DNA from: Candidatus Levyibacteriota bacterium
GTDB lineage: Bacteria > Patescibacteriota > Microgenomatia > Levybacterales > UBA12049
DNA: 16,835 nucleotides
Direction of reading: 5' to 3'
Assembly: GCA_016184205.1 (NCBI GenBank)
Contig: JACPDD010000025.1
Coordinates: forward strand, 1-16,835
The translations under genes and the position numbers were made by a program. The notes under the pieces were generated by a model that saw nothing but the letters and a program-made list of their open reading frames with translations, ran no database searches and was not told the origin of the DNA. Positions 1 to 6,618 of the stretch are shown here, in pieces (position 1 is the stretch's first letter; every line of letters begins with the position of its first letter).

Positions 1-315
1 AATTCTATAATCTCCATTTATAATTGCGGTGTTTATAACCGGTTCCGATACTCCGAATAAATTAACTCTTTTTTCAATTATGGTTTTTGCGCTGTTTAGA
101 GCATTGGGTTTTTGATCCGAAGGGATGTTTTTCATATCGGCTCTATAGGTCATACTTGAGCCTCCCTTAAGATCTAATCCTTCTCTAAAAGCAAGGTGCT
201 TATCTATACGTAGAAACTGGAATACCTTATCTTGGCCAAGCGGGAAATTTATCCAAACGGAAACAAGCGTTAAGAAAACTATTAGCCAGAAAAGAACTCG
301 GGCAGACCTTCTCAT
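1..315 (-). CDS. secD: Protein translocase subunit SecD, N-terminal part (runs off left edge)
   Basis: The first 105 codons of SecD, the membrane subunit that works with SecF and SecYEG and uses the proton gradient to help exported proteins leave the translocon. The visible part has a basic start (MRRSAR), one transmembrane helix at about residues 7-24, then the family's first periplasmic motif GLDLKGGS and the conserved segment IEKRVNLFGVSEPVI. These two motifs together are characteristic of SecD. The rest, including the other membrane helices, lies beyond the window. The ATG at 313-315 follows a 47-bp repeat directly, so any ribosome-binding signal must come from that repeat (AGTGAGG, about 11 nt upstream). 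It is the last visible gene of the minus-strand unit that starts near 2611. Confidence 0.93.
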   Translation of the reverse strand, partial: MRRSARVLFWLIVFLTLVSVWINFPLGQDKVFQFLRIDKHLAFREGLDLKGGSSMTYRADMKNIPSDQKPNALNSAKTIIEKRVNLFGVSEPVINTAIINGDYRI

Positions 316-362
316 AGGTTCGAATACCTCACTATGACCCTGAGCGAAGTCGAATGGGTCAT
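316..362 (-). repeat. 47-bp intergenic repeat, copy R1 (before secD)
   Basis: Read on the minus strand, the copy starts ATGACCCATTCGAC and ends TCGAACCT directly before the ATG of secD. Its first ATG overlaps the TGA stop of the upstream gene (ATGA). The frame opened by that ATG codes for MTHSTSLRVIVRYSNL and stops at a TGA overlapping the secD ATG. Inverted arms ATGACCC/GGGTCAT lie at 334-340 and 356-362. A second, incompatible pairing uses TTCGA/TCGAA and CTCA/TGAG. Confidence 0.95.
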
Positions 363-934
363 GCAAGCATGCTTTCCTCATCTCCTATTACCATTACTTT
401 AGAACCTAAAAGGATTGATAGGATAAAAGGATCGCGCCTTTTCTTTCTAAAGTCAAATTCGTCTTCTGCCATAACAGTATAGTTTATCTCCGAATTCAAT
501 CTTTTCTCTTCCTCTCTTATAAGAAGGGCAAGCTCAGGAAGAACAACTGTACCTACCACCAAAACATCTATGTCCTCAGGGCTTTTCTCCATTCTCCTTA
601 CAAAGCGTCCTGAAAGTGCTGCGTATTTTATTTTTCCAAGCTTTACTCTGCTTGTCAGCATTGCTGCCCCAAGCCCCAAAGATTTTGCTCCAAGCTTTAG
701 AAGATCAAAGTAAAACGGATAGCTTCTGGATAATGAATAATAAACTCTATTTGCGCGCGGCTCTCTTTCTAAAATCCCTTTCTTTTCCAGGAATGAAAGC
801 TCTCTTCTCACTGCATTAATCTCGTCATTTGTCCTTCTAACCAATTCCCTTACATGGTACATCTCAGAAGGGTTCTCCAAAAACACCCGCAGCAGCTTTA
901 CTCTTGCTTTTGATGTTATTAAATCTTCAAACAT
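359..934 (-). CDS. Winged-helix DNA-binding domain fused to a nucleotidyltransferase-like domain
   Basis: A 191-residue protein of unknown target. Residues about 5-70 look like an ArsR/MarR-type winged helix: FEDLITSKARVKLLRVFLENP, then a recognition-helix region around VRELVRRTNDEINAVRRELSFLE and a wing with LEREPRANRVYYSL. The second half resembles a minimal nucleotidyltransferase, with a metal-binding DID at 121-123 inside SPEDIDVLVVG. The usual GSxARG loop before it is reduced to LSGRF, so catalytic activity is uncertain. A role as an autoregulated transcription factor or an MNT-like enzyme is inference; the fusion architecture is what can be seen. The start lies 41 bp after the DUF3048 stop. 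Its TGA stop is supplied by repeat R1, which then leads into secD. Confidence 0.75.
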   Translation of the reverse strand: MFEDLITSKARVKLLRVFLENPSEMYHVRELVRRTNDEINAVRRELSFLEKKGILEREPRANRVYYSLSRSYPFYFDLLKLGAKSLGLGAAMLTSRVKLGKIKYAALSGRFVRRMEKSPEDIDVLVVGTVVLPELALLIREEEKRLNSEINYTVMAEDEFDFRKKRRDPFILSILLGSKVMVIGDEESMLA

Positions 935-975
935 AAACCTGCCCTCGTAAAAGTAATCCCACCCATAGGGACTCC

Positions 976-2145
976 TTATTTAACAGTTACAACAGCATCT
1001 GTGGGCAGGATATGGAACCATATTGTACCCCTGTCAAATTTTATAGGCGCTCCGCTTGCGTCGAAAATAAGCGTCCTTGCTGTCCTTGAATCTTTTCTCC
1101 ATGTCCCTGTTGTTTTCACACCATCCATAAATATTGTTGCCTTACCCGTTCCTTTAGTTCTATACAAAAGATGGGCATTGTCCTCATATCCGTCATTTGC
1201 ACTAGTCTCTACCATAGATAATAGCACAATATTTTTACTCGTCAATTGTTTATTTGTATTTCTATCTATCTGAGGACTCCCATTGTTTCTTTTGTATAAA
1301 TTTGTTGTTCTATCATAGACCCAATCCGTAGCATACTCCTTGTGTCCTTCCCATGGCTCAATATGTAATGTTTGGGATGCAGGTCTTTTAGCAAGCGGCG
1401 CATCGTCCTTAAAAGAGTACTGCTCAAAATCAATATCCCACTTGTCTCCTTCTATGTCGTTTGAGTCTGTGATTCCTCGCGTTTTTGCAAATTCCCATAA
1501 TTTGTCAGTTGTGGAGTACATTGTGTGCTCTGTCTGGGCAGGATGTCCGAGTCTATCGTAATCTCTCCAGAATGTTGGGAATCCTATGGAGAATTGGTTC
1601 ATATCATTGTATGCACCCCAACCATAGCTATTGATTTGAGACAAAGCATCCGCAGGTCCGGGCTGATTTGCTCCTCCAACATGAGCATACAGGGGATACT
1701 GTCCATATTCGGAAATAAAATCTAAAAAGTAAGTTCTTGCAGAACGTATTGGGCCAACTTCTGACGCATCCTGACAATAATATATTGCCAAGAATCTGGT
1801 TATTCCCCCTTCTGCTATTGCTTCATACACAATATCTGAAAAGGATAGGCCGGACTGTGGCCTTGCTTTTTCATGATTCTCTATCATAACGCCTAACGGC
1901 GCATGCTTCTTCCACCAGCTCTCCTGCTGCTTGGAATATAGGGCTCCATTTAGAGGGCACGGTTGAGTTTTGGGGAGTGTTTGATCAAAGGCTATTTTGT
2001 CTCCTACAATCTTAACTTGAGGCGTTAGGGGAGATGCTAGGTTAGAAGCAATCCCAGACTTAGAAAAAAATAAGTAGGATAAACCGGTTGATACTAGAAA
2101 AACCATAGCTACAAAAGCTATTCTTATTAATTTTATTTTATCCAT
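976..2145 (-). CDS. DUF3048 (YerB-like) membrane-anchored extracytoplasmic protein
   Basis: A 389-residue DUF3048 protein, a family that includes Bacillus YerB. Its biochemical function is not established. An uncleaved signal anchor lies at about residues 6-27 (basic MDKIKLIR, then a hydrophobic stretch). The body follows outside the membrane. The family signature is clear: PLGVMIENHEKARPQSGLS, then VYEAIAEGGITRFLAIYY and VGPIRSARTYFLDF. The C-terminal portion, about residues 270-389, corresponds to the second DUF3048 domain and ends GTIWFHILPTDAVVTVK. Length is normal for the family. The ATG is one base past the stop of the DUF4446 gene, so the two are probably translated together. A cell-wall or envelope role is inferred from the anchor and neighbours only. 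Confidence 0.9.
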   Translation of the reverse strand: MDKIKLIRIAFVAMVFLVSTGLSYLFFSKSGIASNLASPLTPQVKIVGDKIAFDQTLPKTQPCPLNGALYSKQQESWWKKHAPLGVMIENHEKARPQSGLSFSDIVYEAIAEGGITRFLAIYYCQDASEVGPIRSARTYFLDFISEYGQYPLYAHVGGANQPGPADALSQINSYGWGAYNDMNQFSIGFPTFWRDYDRLGHPAQTEHTMYSTTDKLWEFAKTRGITDSNDIEGDKWDIDFEQYSFKDDAPLAKRPASQTLHIEPWEGHKEYATDWVYDRTTNLYKRNNGSPQIDRNTNKQLTSKNIVLLSMVETSANDGYEDNAHLLYRTKGTGKATIFMDGVKTTGTWRKDSRTARTLIFDASGAPIKFDRGTIWFHILPTDAVVTVK

Positions 2146-2146
2146 T

Positions 2147-2611
2147 TTAATTTCTAGGCCGGGCTTCTTTCAAAGCTGATACTTCTTCATCTGAAAGATC
2201 ATGTTCCGCGCCTTTTCCGTCTGCAACTTTTTTTGCGTACCAGCGGGTACCTGACCTTGAGTAGAGACCGGAGATAATAACACCTGTGTCGTTTGCATCA
2301 ACTAATGACAGTATAAAACTTTGGTCTCCTCCAGTATCTTTAAAAGGGTTGAAACGTAAAAGTCCAACTTTTTGAATATGAAACTTACCCTCTTTTTCTA
2401 TCTTATCACAATAAGACTTGAGGTATTCAATATCTTTCTTGGCGGCACTTGCATCTTTTAGAAGACTCTCCAAAACCGCCTTCATGCTTCTCTCATTCAG
2501 ACCCTTTGTAAGCTTGTTGTAGTGCTGCGAAAGTCTCCAAAAAAAAATTGTAAGCCCAAGCAACCAAATTCCTAAAAAAATAACGCCTGCGGCGATAAAA
2601 TTTACGGGCAT
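2147..2611 (-). CDS. DUF4446 family membrane protein
   Basis: A 154-residue protein with one N-terminal transmembrane helix (about 5-26), a predicted helical linker rich in charged residues (about 28-75), and the DUF4446 core. Core motifs are RFNPFKDTGGDQSFILSLVD (87-105), NDTGVIISGLYSR, WYAKKV, and a C-terminal LSDEEVSAL. The function of the family is not known. In many genomes such proteins sit near envelope or chromosome-partitioning genes (recalled, not checked here). It is the first gene of the minus-strand unit leading to secD. The ATG at 2609-2611 lies only 12 bases from the -10 hexamer, with no Shine-Dalgarno sequence, suggesting a leaderless or nearly leaderless message. Confidence 0.88.
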   Translation of the reverse strand: MPVNFIAAGVIFLGIWLLGLTIFFWRLSQHYNKLTKGLNERSMKAVLESLLKDASAAKKDIEYLKSYCDKIEKEGKFHIQKVGLLRFNPFKDTGGDQSFILSLVDANDTGVIISGLYSRSGTRWYAKKVADGKGAEHDLSDEEVSALKEARPRN

Positions 2612-2622
2612 AGATAATGCAT

Positions 2623-2651
2623 ATATTAGCCTCTTGACATGGCTAAGTCAA
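2623..2651 (-). promoter_or_regulatory. Promoter for the DUF4446-DUF3048-wHTH-secD unit
   Basis: On the minus strand there is a -35 TTGACT (complement of 2646-2651), a 17-bp spacer, and a -10 TAATAT (complement of 2623-2628). The gene's ATG begins 11 bases after the -10, so transcription would start within a few bases of the start codon. Its -35 overlaps the spacer of the plus-strand promoter. Confidence 0.7.
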
Positions 2652-2662
2652 TAGTGTAATCT
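2634..2662 (+). promoter_or_regulatory. Promoter for the 88-aa protein and DUF5679 genes
   Basis: A perfect -35 TTGACA at 2634-2639 is followed after 17 bp by TAATCT at 2657-2662. An alternative -10, TGTAAT (2655-2660), matches the consensus better but leaves only a 15-bp spacer. The ATG at 2676 is 13 bases after the -10 and has no Shine-Dalgarno, again consistent with a very short or absent leader. The bases TTGAC and GTCAA (2634-2638 and 2647-2651) form an inverted repeat that holds both divergent -35 elements. Confidence 0.7.
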
Positions 2663-2675
2663 GTGCCTACTGACC

Positions 2676-2942
2676 ATGGCTAAAAGAAAAAAGACACTAG
2701 AACAAAAAAAGCTAGCTGATATGCGCCATCAGGTCTATTCTTTGGACAGCTACTCTCCTATCTCATCTGTAAAAAGGGAAGTACCAAGCGCAGAGCATTC
2801 AACCTCTCTAACCACAGTTTCTTATCTTAGGCATGACATTTTAAAAACTTCCATTCTTACTGCAGCCATTCTTTTTTCCCAAATCTTACTTCTTATTCTA
2901 ATTAAAAATCGCGTAGTTTCAGTCCCGTTTATTTCATACTAG
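2676..2942 (+). CDS. Small hypothetical membrane protein, 88 aa
   Basis: No known family is recognised with certainty. The protein begins with a strongly basic stretch (MAKRKKTLEQKK), continues with a polar segment to about residue 55, and has one hydrophobic helix at about 58-77 (ILTAAILFSQILLLILI) followed by KNR and a short tail. This suggests a cytoplasmic basic domain tethered by a C-terminal helix. Small proteins starting MAKRKKT ahead of a DUF5679 gene seem familiar from CPR genomes, but that is memory, not a search. Being real is supported by its own promoter, the absence of overlap with another gene, and the zinc-ribbon gene 37 bp downstream in the same direction. Confidence 0.65.
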   Translation: MAKRKKTLEQKKLADMRHQVYSLDSYSPISSVKREVPSAEHSTSLTTVSYLRHDILKTSILTAAILFSQILLLILIKNRVVSVPFISY

Positions 2943-2966
2943 AATCGTTTTGCAAAGGCGATGAAA

Positions 2967-2974
2967 GGGGGTGA
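2967..2974 (+). promoter_or_regulatory. Strong Shine-Dalgarno site of the DUF5679 gene
   Basis: The run GGGGGTGA ends five bases before the ATG at 2980. It is one of the few strong ribosome-binding sites in the window and decides the start of a gene only 48 codons long. Confidence 0.85.
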
Positions 2975-2979
2975 ATTAT

Positions 2980-3126
2980 ATGGCATCAATGTATTGTGTT
3001 AAATGCAGAGCAAAGAGAGACGACCCAAATGCACAACCAGTAACCATGAAGAATGGTAAGCCTGCAATGAAAGGAAAGTGTCCAGTTTGTGGTACAGGAA
3101 TGTACAGAATTGGATCATCTTCGTAA
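2980..3126 (+). CDS. DUF5679 zinc-ribbon protein, 48 aa
   Basis: A complete 48-residue protein. It carries two CxxC pairs, C6-V-K-C9 and C34-P-V-C37, separated by a short strand-rich segment containing VTMKNGKPAMKGKCPVCG. This matches DUF5679, a small zinc-ribbon family common in CPR and related bacteria. The four cysteines should bind one zinc ion. Its partner, whether nucleic acid or protein, is not known. The start is fixed by the strong Shine-Dalgarno at 2967-2974. It lies 37 bp after the 88-aa membrane protein gene in the same direction, so the two probably share a transcript that ends at the hairpin at 3178-3209. Confidence 0.9.
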   Translation: MASMYCVKCRAKRDDPNAQPVTMKNGKPAMKGKCPVCGTGMYRIGSSS

Positions 3127-3170
3127 TTTTCTTGAAGCTTTTTTGAAAGAATTAATTCTATTCAAGAAAA
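3127..3170. repeat. 10-bp inverted repeat after the DUF5679 gene
   Basis: TTTTCTTGAA at 3127-3136 is the exact reverse complement of TTCAAGAAAA at 3161-3170, with a 24-base AT-rich loop that itself contains the palindrome GAATTAATTC. It starts right after the DUF5679 stop. It may be a transcript-end stabilising hairpin or part of the terminator region. Confidence 0.6.
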
Positions 3171-3177
3171 CAAAGTG

Positions 3178-3209
3178 AAAATCCCCGCCTATGGTGGGGA
3201 TTTTCTTTT
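3178..3209. terminator. Bidirectional intrinsic terminator
   Basis: AAAATCCCC at 3178-3186 pairs with GGGGATTTT at 3196-3204, extended inward by a G-T pair and CC/GG to a 12-bp stem with a TAT loop. It is followed by CTTTT on the plus strand and preceded by A-rich sequence that gives a U-tract on the minus strand. It can end both the plus-strand DUF5679 transcript and the long minus-strand sugar operon, whose last gene stops at 3216. Confidence 0.88.
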
Positions 3210-3215
3210 GAGGGC

Positions 3216-3842
3216 TTACTTTCTGGCAAAAAATCCTACCCAATCTCCGGTTTCTATAACATCTAATTCCGATGTTATTCCTTTAAATCCTGCTTTTTTC
3301 AATAAGCTTCTTATCTCGTCTGGCTTGTAATAGGCATAAAATCTTTCAAGGACTGCGTTTCCTCTTTTTTCTTTTGTAAATTTTTCCCCTTTCCCAACTC
3401 TGTATAAAGAGAAAAATAGTCCACCTTTTTTCAAAACCGAATTTATTTTTATAAGAACAGATAGTAATCTCTCTTTTGGCATATGGAGAAGACTTGCGGA
3501 TGCCCAAGCCCCATCAAAGCTATTTTCAGTAAATTCTAATTCTTCAAAATCCATAACGAGGAATTTACCTTTAGGAACTTTCTTTCTTGCTATATCAATA
3601 AGCTTCTCAGAAAAGTCTATGCCAGTTACAGAAAAGTCTTTGCTGATAAAGTACGAAGCGTCTCGGCCTGCTCCGCAACCAACATCCAAGACTACCGAGT
3701 CTTTGGGCAGTTGACCGGAAAAGTAGTCGATCCATTTCTGAAGCCTCCCCCTGAACACAGTCGTAAACGATGCAAATTCTTCAGCATGAATATCGTAACT
3801 TTTTTGTGTTACTTCTTTCCAATCTGGGATACTTTTCTGCAT
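3216..3842 (-). CDS. Class I SAM-dependent methyltransferase
   Basis: A 208-residue methyltransferase of the Methyltransf_11/25 type, with unknown substrate. Motif I VLDVGCGAGRDAS (51-63) binds S-adenosylmethionine, and the acidic end of strand 2 is D76 in VTGIDFSEK. The third segment is FLVMDFEELEF, followed by FDGAWASASLLHMPKERL and a C-terminal half with the FFSLYRVGKG strand. Length is normal for a small soluble enzyme of this fold. It is the last gene of the minus-strand operon, six bases after the GT39-like gene and just ahead of the terminator. The position suggests methylation of a sugar, lipid carrier or glycan, but family members act on many small molecules, so this is only contextual. 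Confidence 0.87.
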   Translation of the reverse strand: MQKSIPDWKEVTQKSYDIHAEEFASFTTVFRGRLQKWIDYFSGQLPKDSVVLDVGCGAGRDASYFISKDFSVTGIDFSEKLIDIARKKVPKGKFLVMDFEELEFTENSFDGAWASASLLHMPKERLLSVLIKINSVLKKGGLFFSLYRVGKGEKFTKEKRGNAVLERFYAYYKPDEIRSLLKKAGFKGITSELDVIETGDWVGFFARK

Positions 3843-3848
3843 ATAGGG

Positions 3849-5441
3849 TTATTTCCCTTTATAGTGGCTGAGTTTGGCGACTTGGACTACGGACACATCC
3901 CACAAATTTTCAATCTCTGCCCTGCCAAATCCTGCTATTTCCCAGCTTGCCCACCCAAGAGGATGGCATGGAAGAGTCTCACATACCACCAGAAGTTGGT
4001 CTGTAACAGACTTCCTTTGCGGATCCTCGCTTGGGTTTTGGATAGTTACCGGCTCTTTGCCCCAAATTTTAAAAAAATAACGATAGGCATGGTCTGAATT
4101 CCCAGCTGCTACAAGCCCAAAATTATACGGTTTCCCTTCGCTTTTTTCTATTACAAAATTTGCAATTGTCTCTATTTGCTTAAGCTGTCTATTGGGCTCA
4201 AATTTAAAAGGTACGCCATTAAGGTTTACTGCAATAAGCCCCAACAATGCAAATGTAGCGATGTATTGATACATTTTTTTTCTGGCAATTAATGCTTGAA
4301 ATACGTTTCCAGCTAGGAGAAATGGAAGGGGAAACATGAATCCAAAATAGTAATCATAAATTTGTTTTCTGTATAAGCCGAACAGAAGAATTCCGAGCAC
4401 TAGCCACACCGAGAGCAATAAGTATTTATCAAGCGATTCGTTCTTAGATTTGAACAATTTGTAAGTTTTATTAAGAAGAAAAAGGGAGCTAAAAATAGCT
4501 AGAGTCCATATGCCAATCTGCCACGCAAATATTACAAATTTAGGGTGCAGAACAATTTGTTCCGGAGGCGGAAAGGAAGCTACAAGTCGGCCGAATAGAC
4601 GGAAAAACACGTCAAAAATGGAGGCGAAAAATCCGTGACTTTCAACTATTGCATCTCTTCCTTGGGGATTAAAGACGAAAGCAAAAATACTTTTTATATT
4701 TAAAAATTCATGGCGCGCTTCAAACGCAAGAAAGGGCAACCATCCAATAATAAAACCAACTAAAATGTAGGTAAGTTTTTTGAGCATTTCGATTCGTCTT
4801 GACCAATTCAAAATCAACACATAAGCAGCCACTACAACGCCTAGAAATGTTGTTAGATAATGAAGCTGCATTGTGATGCCGAGCAAAAATCCGGTTAATA
4901 AAAATAGGATGGGTTTGTTTTTTGATACTGCTTTATAAAGCGTATAAAGGCTTAGAAGCGAGAAAAACGGCATTAGGTTCGGATTCCATGAGGAGTGAGA
5001 ATATGCTATTACCAAAGGGGAGATTGAATATAGTAGTGCGGCAATAAGCCCTGCAGTCTTGCCAAAGAATTCACTTCCAACTTTATAAGTAAGGTATACG
5101 GTTGCAATAGAGAAAAGAGCAACCATAACAGCAGGGCCTGCGGGGCTTAAGTTAAACAGAAAGAGAAAGGGTGCCATAAAGTAATAGTAAATTGGCCCTA
5201 GGAAAAACCCTCCAACAGACGCCGTAGGTCCCAGTAGGGTAAGCTGTCCATGTAAAATGTTGTATACGACTAGAACATCACGCCCTTCATCTCCTAAAAA
5301 GGTCATGTAATCCTCTATCCTGTATATTCTTAAAAATGCGGCAAGAAGTAGTACTCCTAAAATAGCAAGAAAGGAAAAATTCTTGAGTTTTGTCGTCCAT
5401 AGGACGATCGGTCTTTGGCCGAAAATTGTCTTCAGTCTCAT
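3849..5441 (-). CDS. GT39-like integral membrane glycosyltransferase (GT-C fold)
   Basis: A 530-residue polytopic protein with roughly ten or more hydrophobic helices, fitting the PMT/ArnT-like dolichyl- or polyprenyl-phosphate-sugar transferases. After the first helix (about 22-39) comes LRIYRIEDYMTFLGDEGRD. The acidic pair D51-E52 sits in the first extracytoplasmic loop, where GT-C enzymes keep their catalytic or metal-binding acid. Later segments such as VIAYSHSSWNPNLMPFFS also fit. The C-terminal 110 residues form a soluble extracytoplasmic part. The start ATG overlaps the stop of the GT2-GtrA gene (TAATG). The likely role is moving a sugar from a polyprenyl-phosphate donor, made by that neighbour, onto a lipid, glycan or protein outside the membrane. 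The acceptor cannot be read from sequence. Confidence 0.82.
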   Translation of the reverse strand: MRLKTIFGQRPIVLWTTKLKNFSFLAILGVLLLAAFLRIYRIEDYMTFLGDEGRDVLVVYNILHGQLTLLGPTASVGGFFLGPIYYYFMAPFLFLFNLSPAGPAVMVALFSIATVYLTYKVGSEFFGKTAGLIAALLYSISPLVIAYSHSSWNPNLMPFFSLLSLYTLYKAVSKNKPILFLLTGFLLGITMQLHYLTTFLGVVVAAYVLILNWSRRIEMLKKLTYILVGFIIGWLPFLAFEARHEFLNIKSIFAFVFNPQGRDAIVESHGFFASIFDVFFRLFGRLVASFPPPEQIVLHPKFVIFAWQIGIWTLAIFSSLFLLNKTYKLFKSKNESLDKYLLLSVWLVLGILLFGLYRKQIYDYYFGFMFPLPFLLAGNVFQALIARKKMYQYIATFALLGLIAVNLNGVPFKFEPNRQLKQIETIANFVIEKSEGKPYNFGLVAAGNSDHAYRYFFKIWGKEPVTIQNPSEDPQRKSVTDQLLVVCETLPCHPLGWASWEIAGFGRAEIENLWDVSVVQVAKLSHYKGK

Positions 5442-6571
5442 TAAAGCGGTTTTTCTTTCCAGATAAAACGGTTATAAATTGTAAAATTCCAAATAAGTAA
5501 AAAGAATGTGCCGATTAAGAAATATATAAAGTAACCTTGCTTTCCCAATATTTGACTTAGGACAAATATTGTCCCTGTCTGAATGAATACTACTCCAAAT
5601 GAAGAAGTTGCGTAGAAATGGAGCATTTTCCAAAAATACAGTCCTAGACTTTTTATTCTTCTGTGTCTAAAAGTCCACAGATTATTAAAATTAAAATTTG
5701 AAAAAATCGCTAGGGCGGCTCCAGCTAAGTTTGCGTATGAAGGGTTCCACTTATACCATTCAACCAAAACTCTAAGAACTACTGCATTTATAATAAAACC
5801 AGTCCCCCCGACAATCAGAAATTTACCGAATTTACCAAACAGTATCTCTTTAATTCTTGCCACAATTACATACGTAAGAAGGTCTATGATGTATTCCCTT
5901 GGCGCAATTTTGCTTCTTCCTAAAGTTCTATCTGTAAAATTAATTGGCACTTCTCCAATTTTAAATCCATCTCTTGCTGCTTTATGAAGGAACGAAACTT
6001 GAAAAGTATACCCTTTAAAATTAGTCAGCTCCGGTTTTTCCTTCAAAAATACATCTTTTTTAAGAACTCTAAATCCGCCTGTCCAATCGTGAATCCCAAA
6101 ACGCATTAATATTGTTCTCACAAGAAGGTTTCCCACAACCGAGAACATTTTTCTCTTAAATGGCCAGTTTGGCGGGATAGAACCTCCTTCACTGTATCTT
6201 GTTCCAACTACCATATCAAATCCGCCGTCAAATTTTTTCAAAAATACAGGAACCCTTTTGGGGTCATGAGACAAATCAGCATCCATTTCAAACATTGCAT
6301 CGGCGGAAAGCTTTTTTATTGCGTAGTCCATTGCCCTAATATATGCCGCTCCCAAACCTTTTCTTTCACCAGAACTTAGGTGTAAATTTATAAACTTTTT
6401 CTTAAGCTTTGTAACTTCCTTAGCGGTTCCGTCAGGAGAGTTATCATCCGCAACGAGTATACTCATTTCATGGTTTTTGATTTGAGGAAAAATCTCTTCC
6501 TCAAGACTTGCTATAAGCTTCTCAATGTTTCCTTTTTCGTTATAAGTTGGGATTATAATTACTACTTTCAT
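5441..6571 (-). CDS. GT2 polyprenyl-phosphate sugar synthase fused to GtrA
   Basis: A 376-residue two-domain protein. Residues 1 to about 230 are a GT2 glycosyltransferase of the dolichol-phosphate-mannose-synthase type: PTYNE (8-12), DDNSPDGT (42-49), the metal-binding DADLSHDP (97-104), and GTRYSEGG and DWTGGFR further on. From about residue 243 there is a GtrA domain with four predicted helices, opening GKFLIVGGTGFIINAVVLR and including FSNFNFNNLWTFRHRR. It should transfer a sugar from a nucleotide donor (GDP- or UDP-linked) to polyprenyl phosphate, with GtrA helping to flip or anchor the product. The ATG follows repeat R2 immediately (GGTGAG 11 nt upstream). The stop overlaps the GT39-like start, matching a donor-then-transferase pair. 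Confidence 0.9.
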   Translation of the reverse strand: MKVVIIIPTYNEKGNIEKLIASLEEEIFPQIKNHEMSILVADDNSPDGTAKEVTKLKKKFINLHLSSGERKGLGAAYIRAMDYAIKKLSADAMFEMDADLSHDPKRVPVFLKKFDGGFDMVVGTRYSEGGSIPPNWPFKRKMFSVVGNLLVRTILMRFGIHDWTGGFRVLKKDVFLKEKPELTNFKGYTFQVSFLHKAARDGFKIGEVPINFTDRTLGRSKIAPREYIIDLLTYVIVARIKEILFGKFGKFLIVGGTGFIINAVVLRVLVEWYKWNPSYANLAGAALAIFSNFNFNNLWTFRHRRIKSLGLYFWKMLHFYATSSFGVVFIQTGTIFVLSQILGKQGYFIYFLIGTFFLLIWNFTIYNRFIWKEKPL

Positions 6572-6618
6572 GGTTCGATAAGCTCACCATGACCCTTAGC
6601 AATTGCCGAATGGGTCAT
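6572..6618 (-). repeat. 47-bp intergenic repeat, copy R2 (before GT2-GtrA)
   Basis: Read on the minus strand it begins ATGACCCATTCGG and ends ATCGAACC directly before the GT2-GtrA ATG. Its ATG overlaps the TGA stop of the UXS-like gene. The frame encodes MTHSAIAKGHGELIEP and its TGA overlaps the next ATG. Arms ATGACCC/GGGTCAT are at 6589-6595 and 6612-6618. It carries GGTGAG, complementary to the 16S UCACC segment, 11 nt before the start. Confidence 0.95.

Noticed and set aside
359..361. UGA recoded as glycine, as in some CPR lineages
   Set aside because: UGA ends several genes at tight junctions (wHTH gene, UXS-like gene, rmlB, rmlD, tsaB) exactly at family-typical ends, and no expected internal UGA is seen.
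935..975. Terminator between DUF3048 and the wHTH gene
   Set aside because: A short TCCC/GGGA pairing exists but the stem is weak and no good U-tract follows in the transcribed direction.
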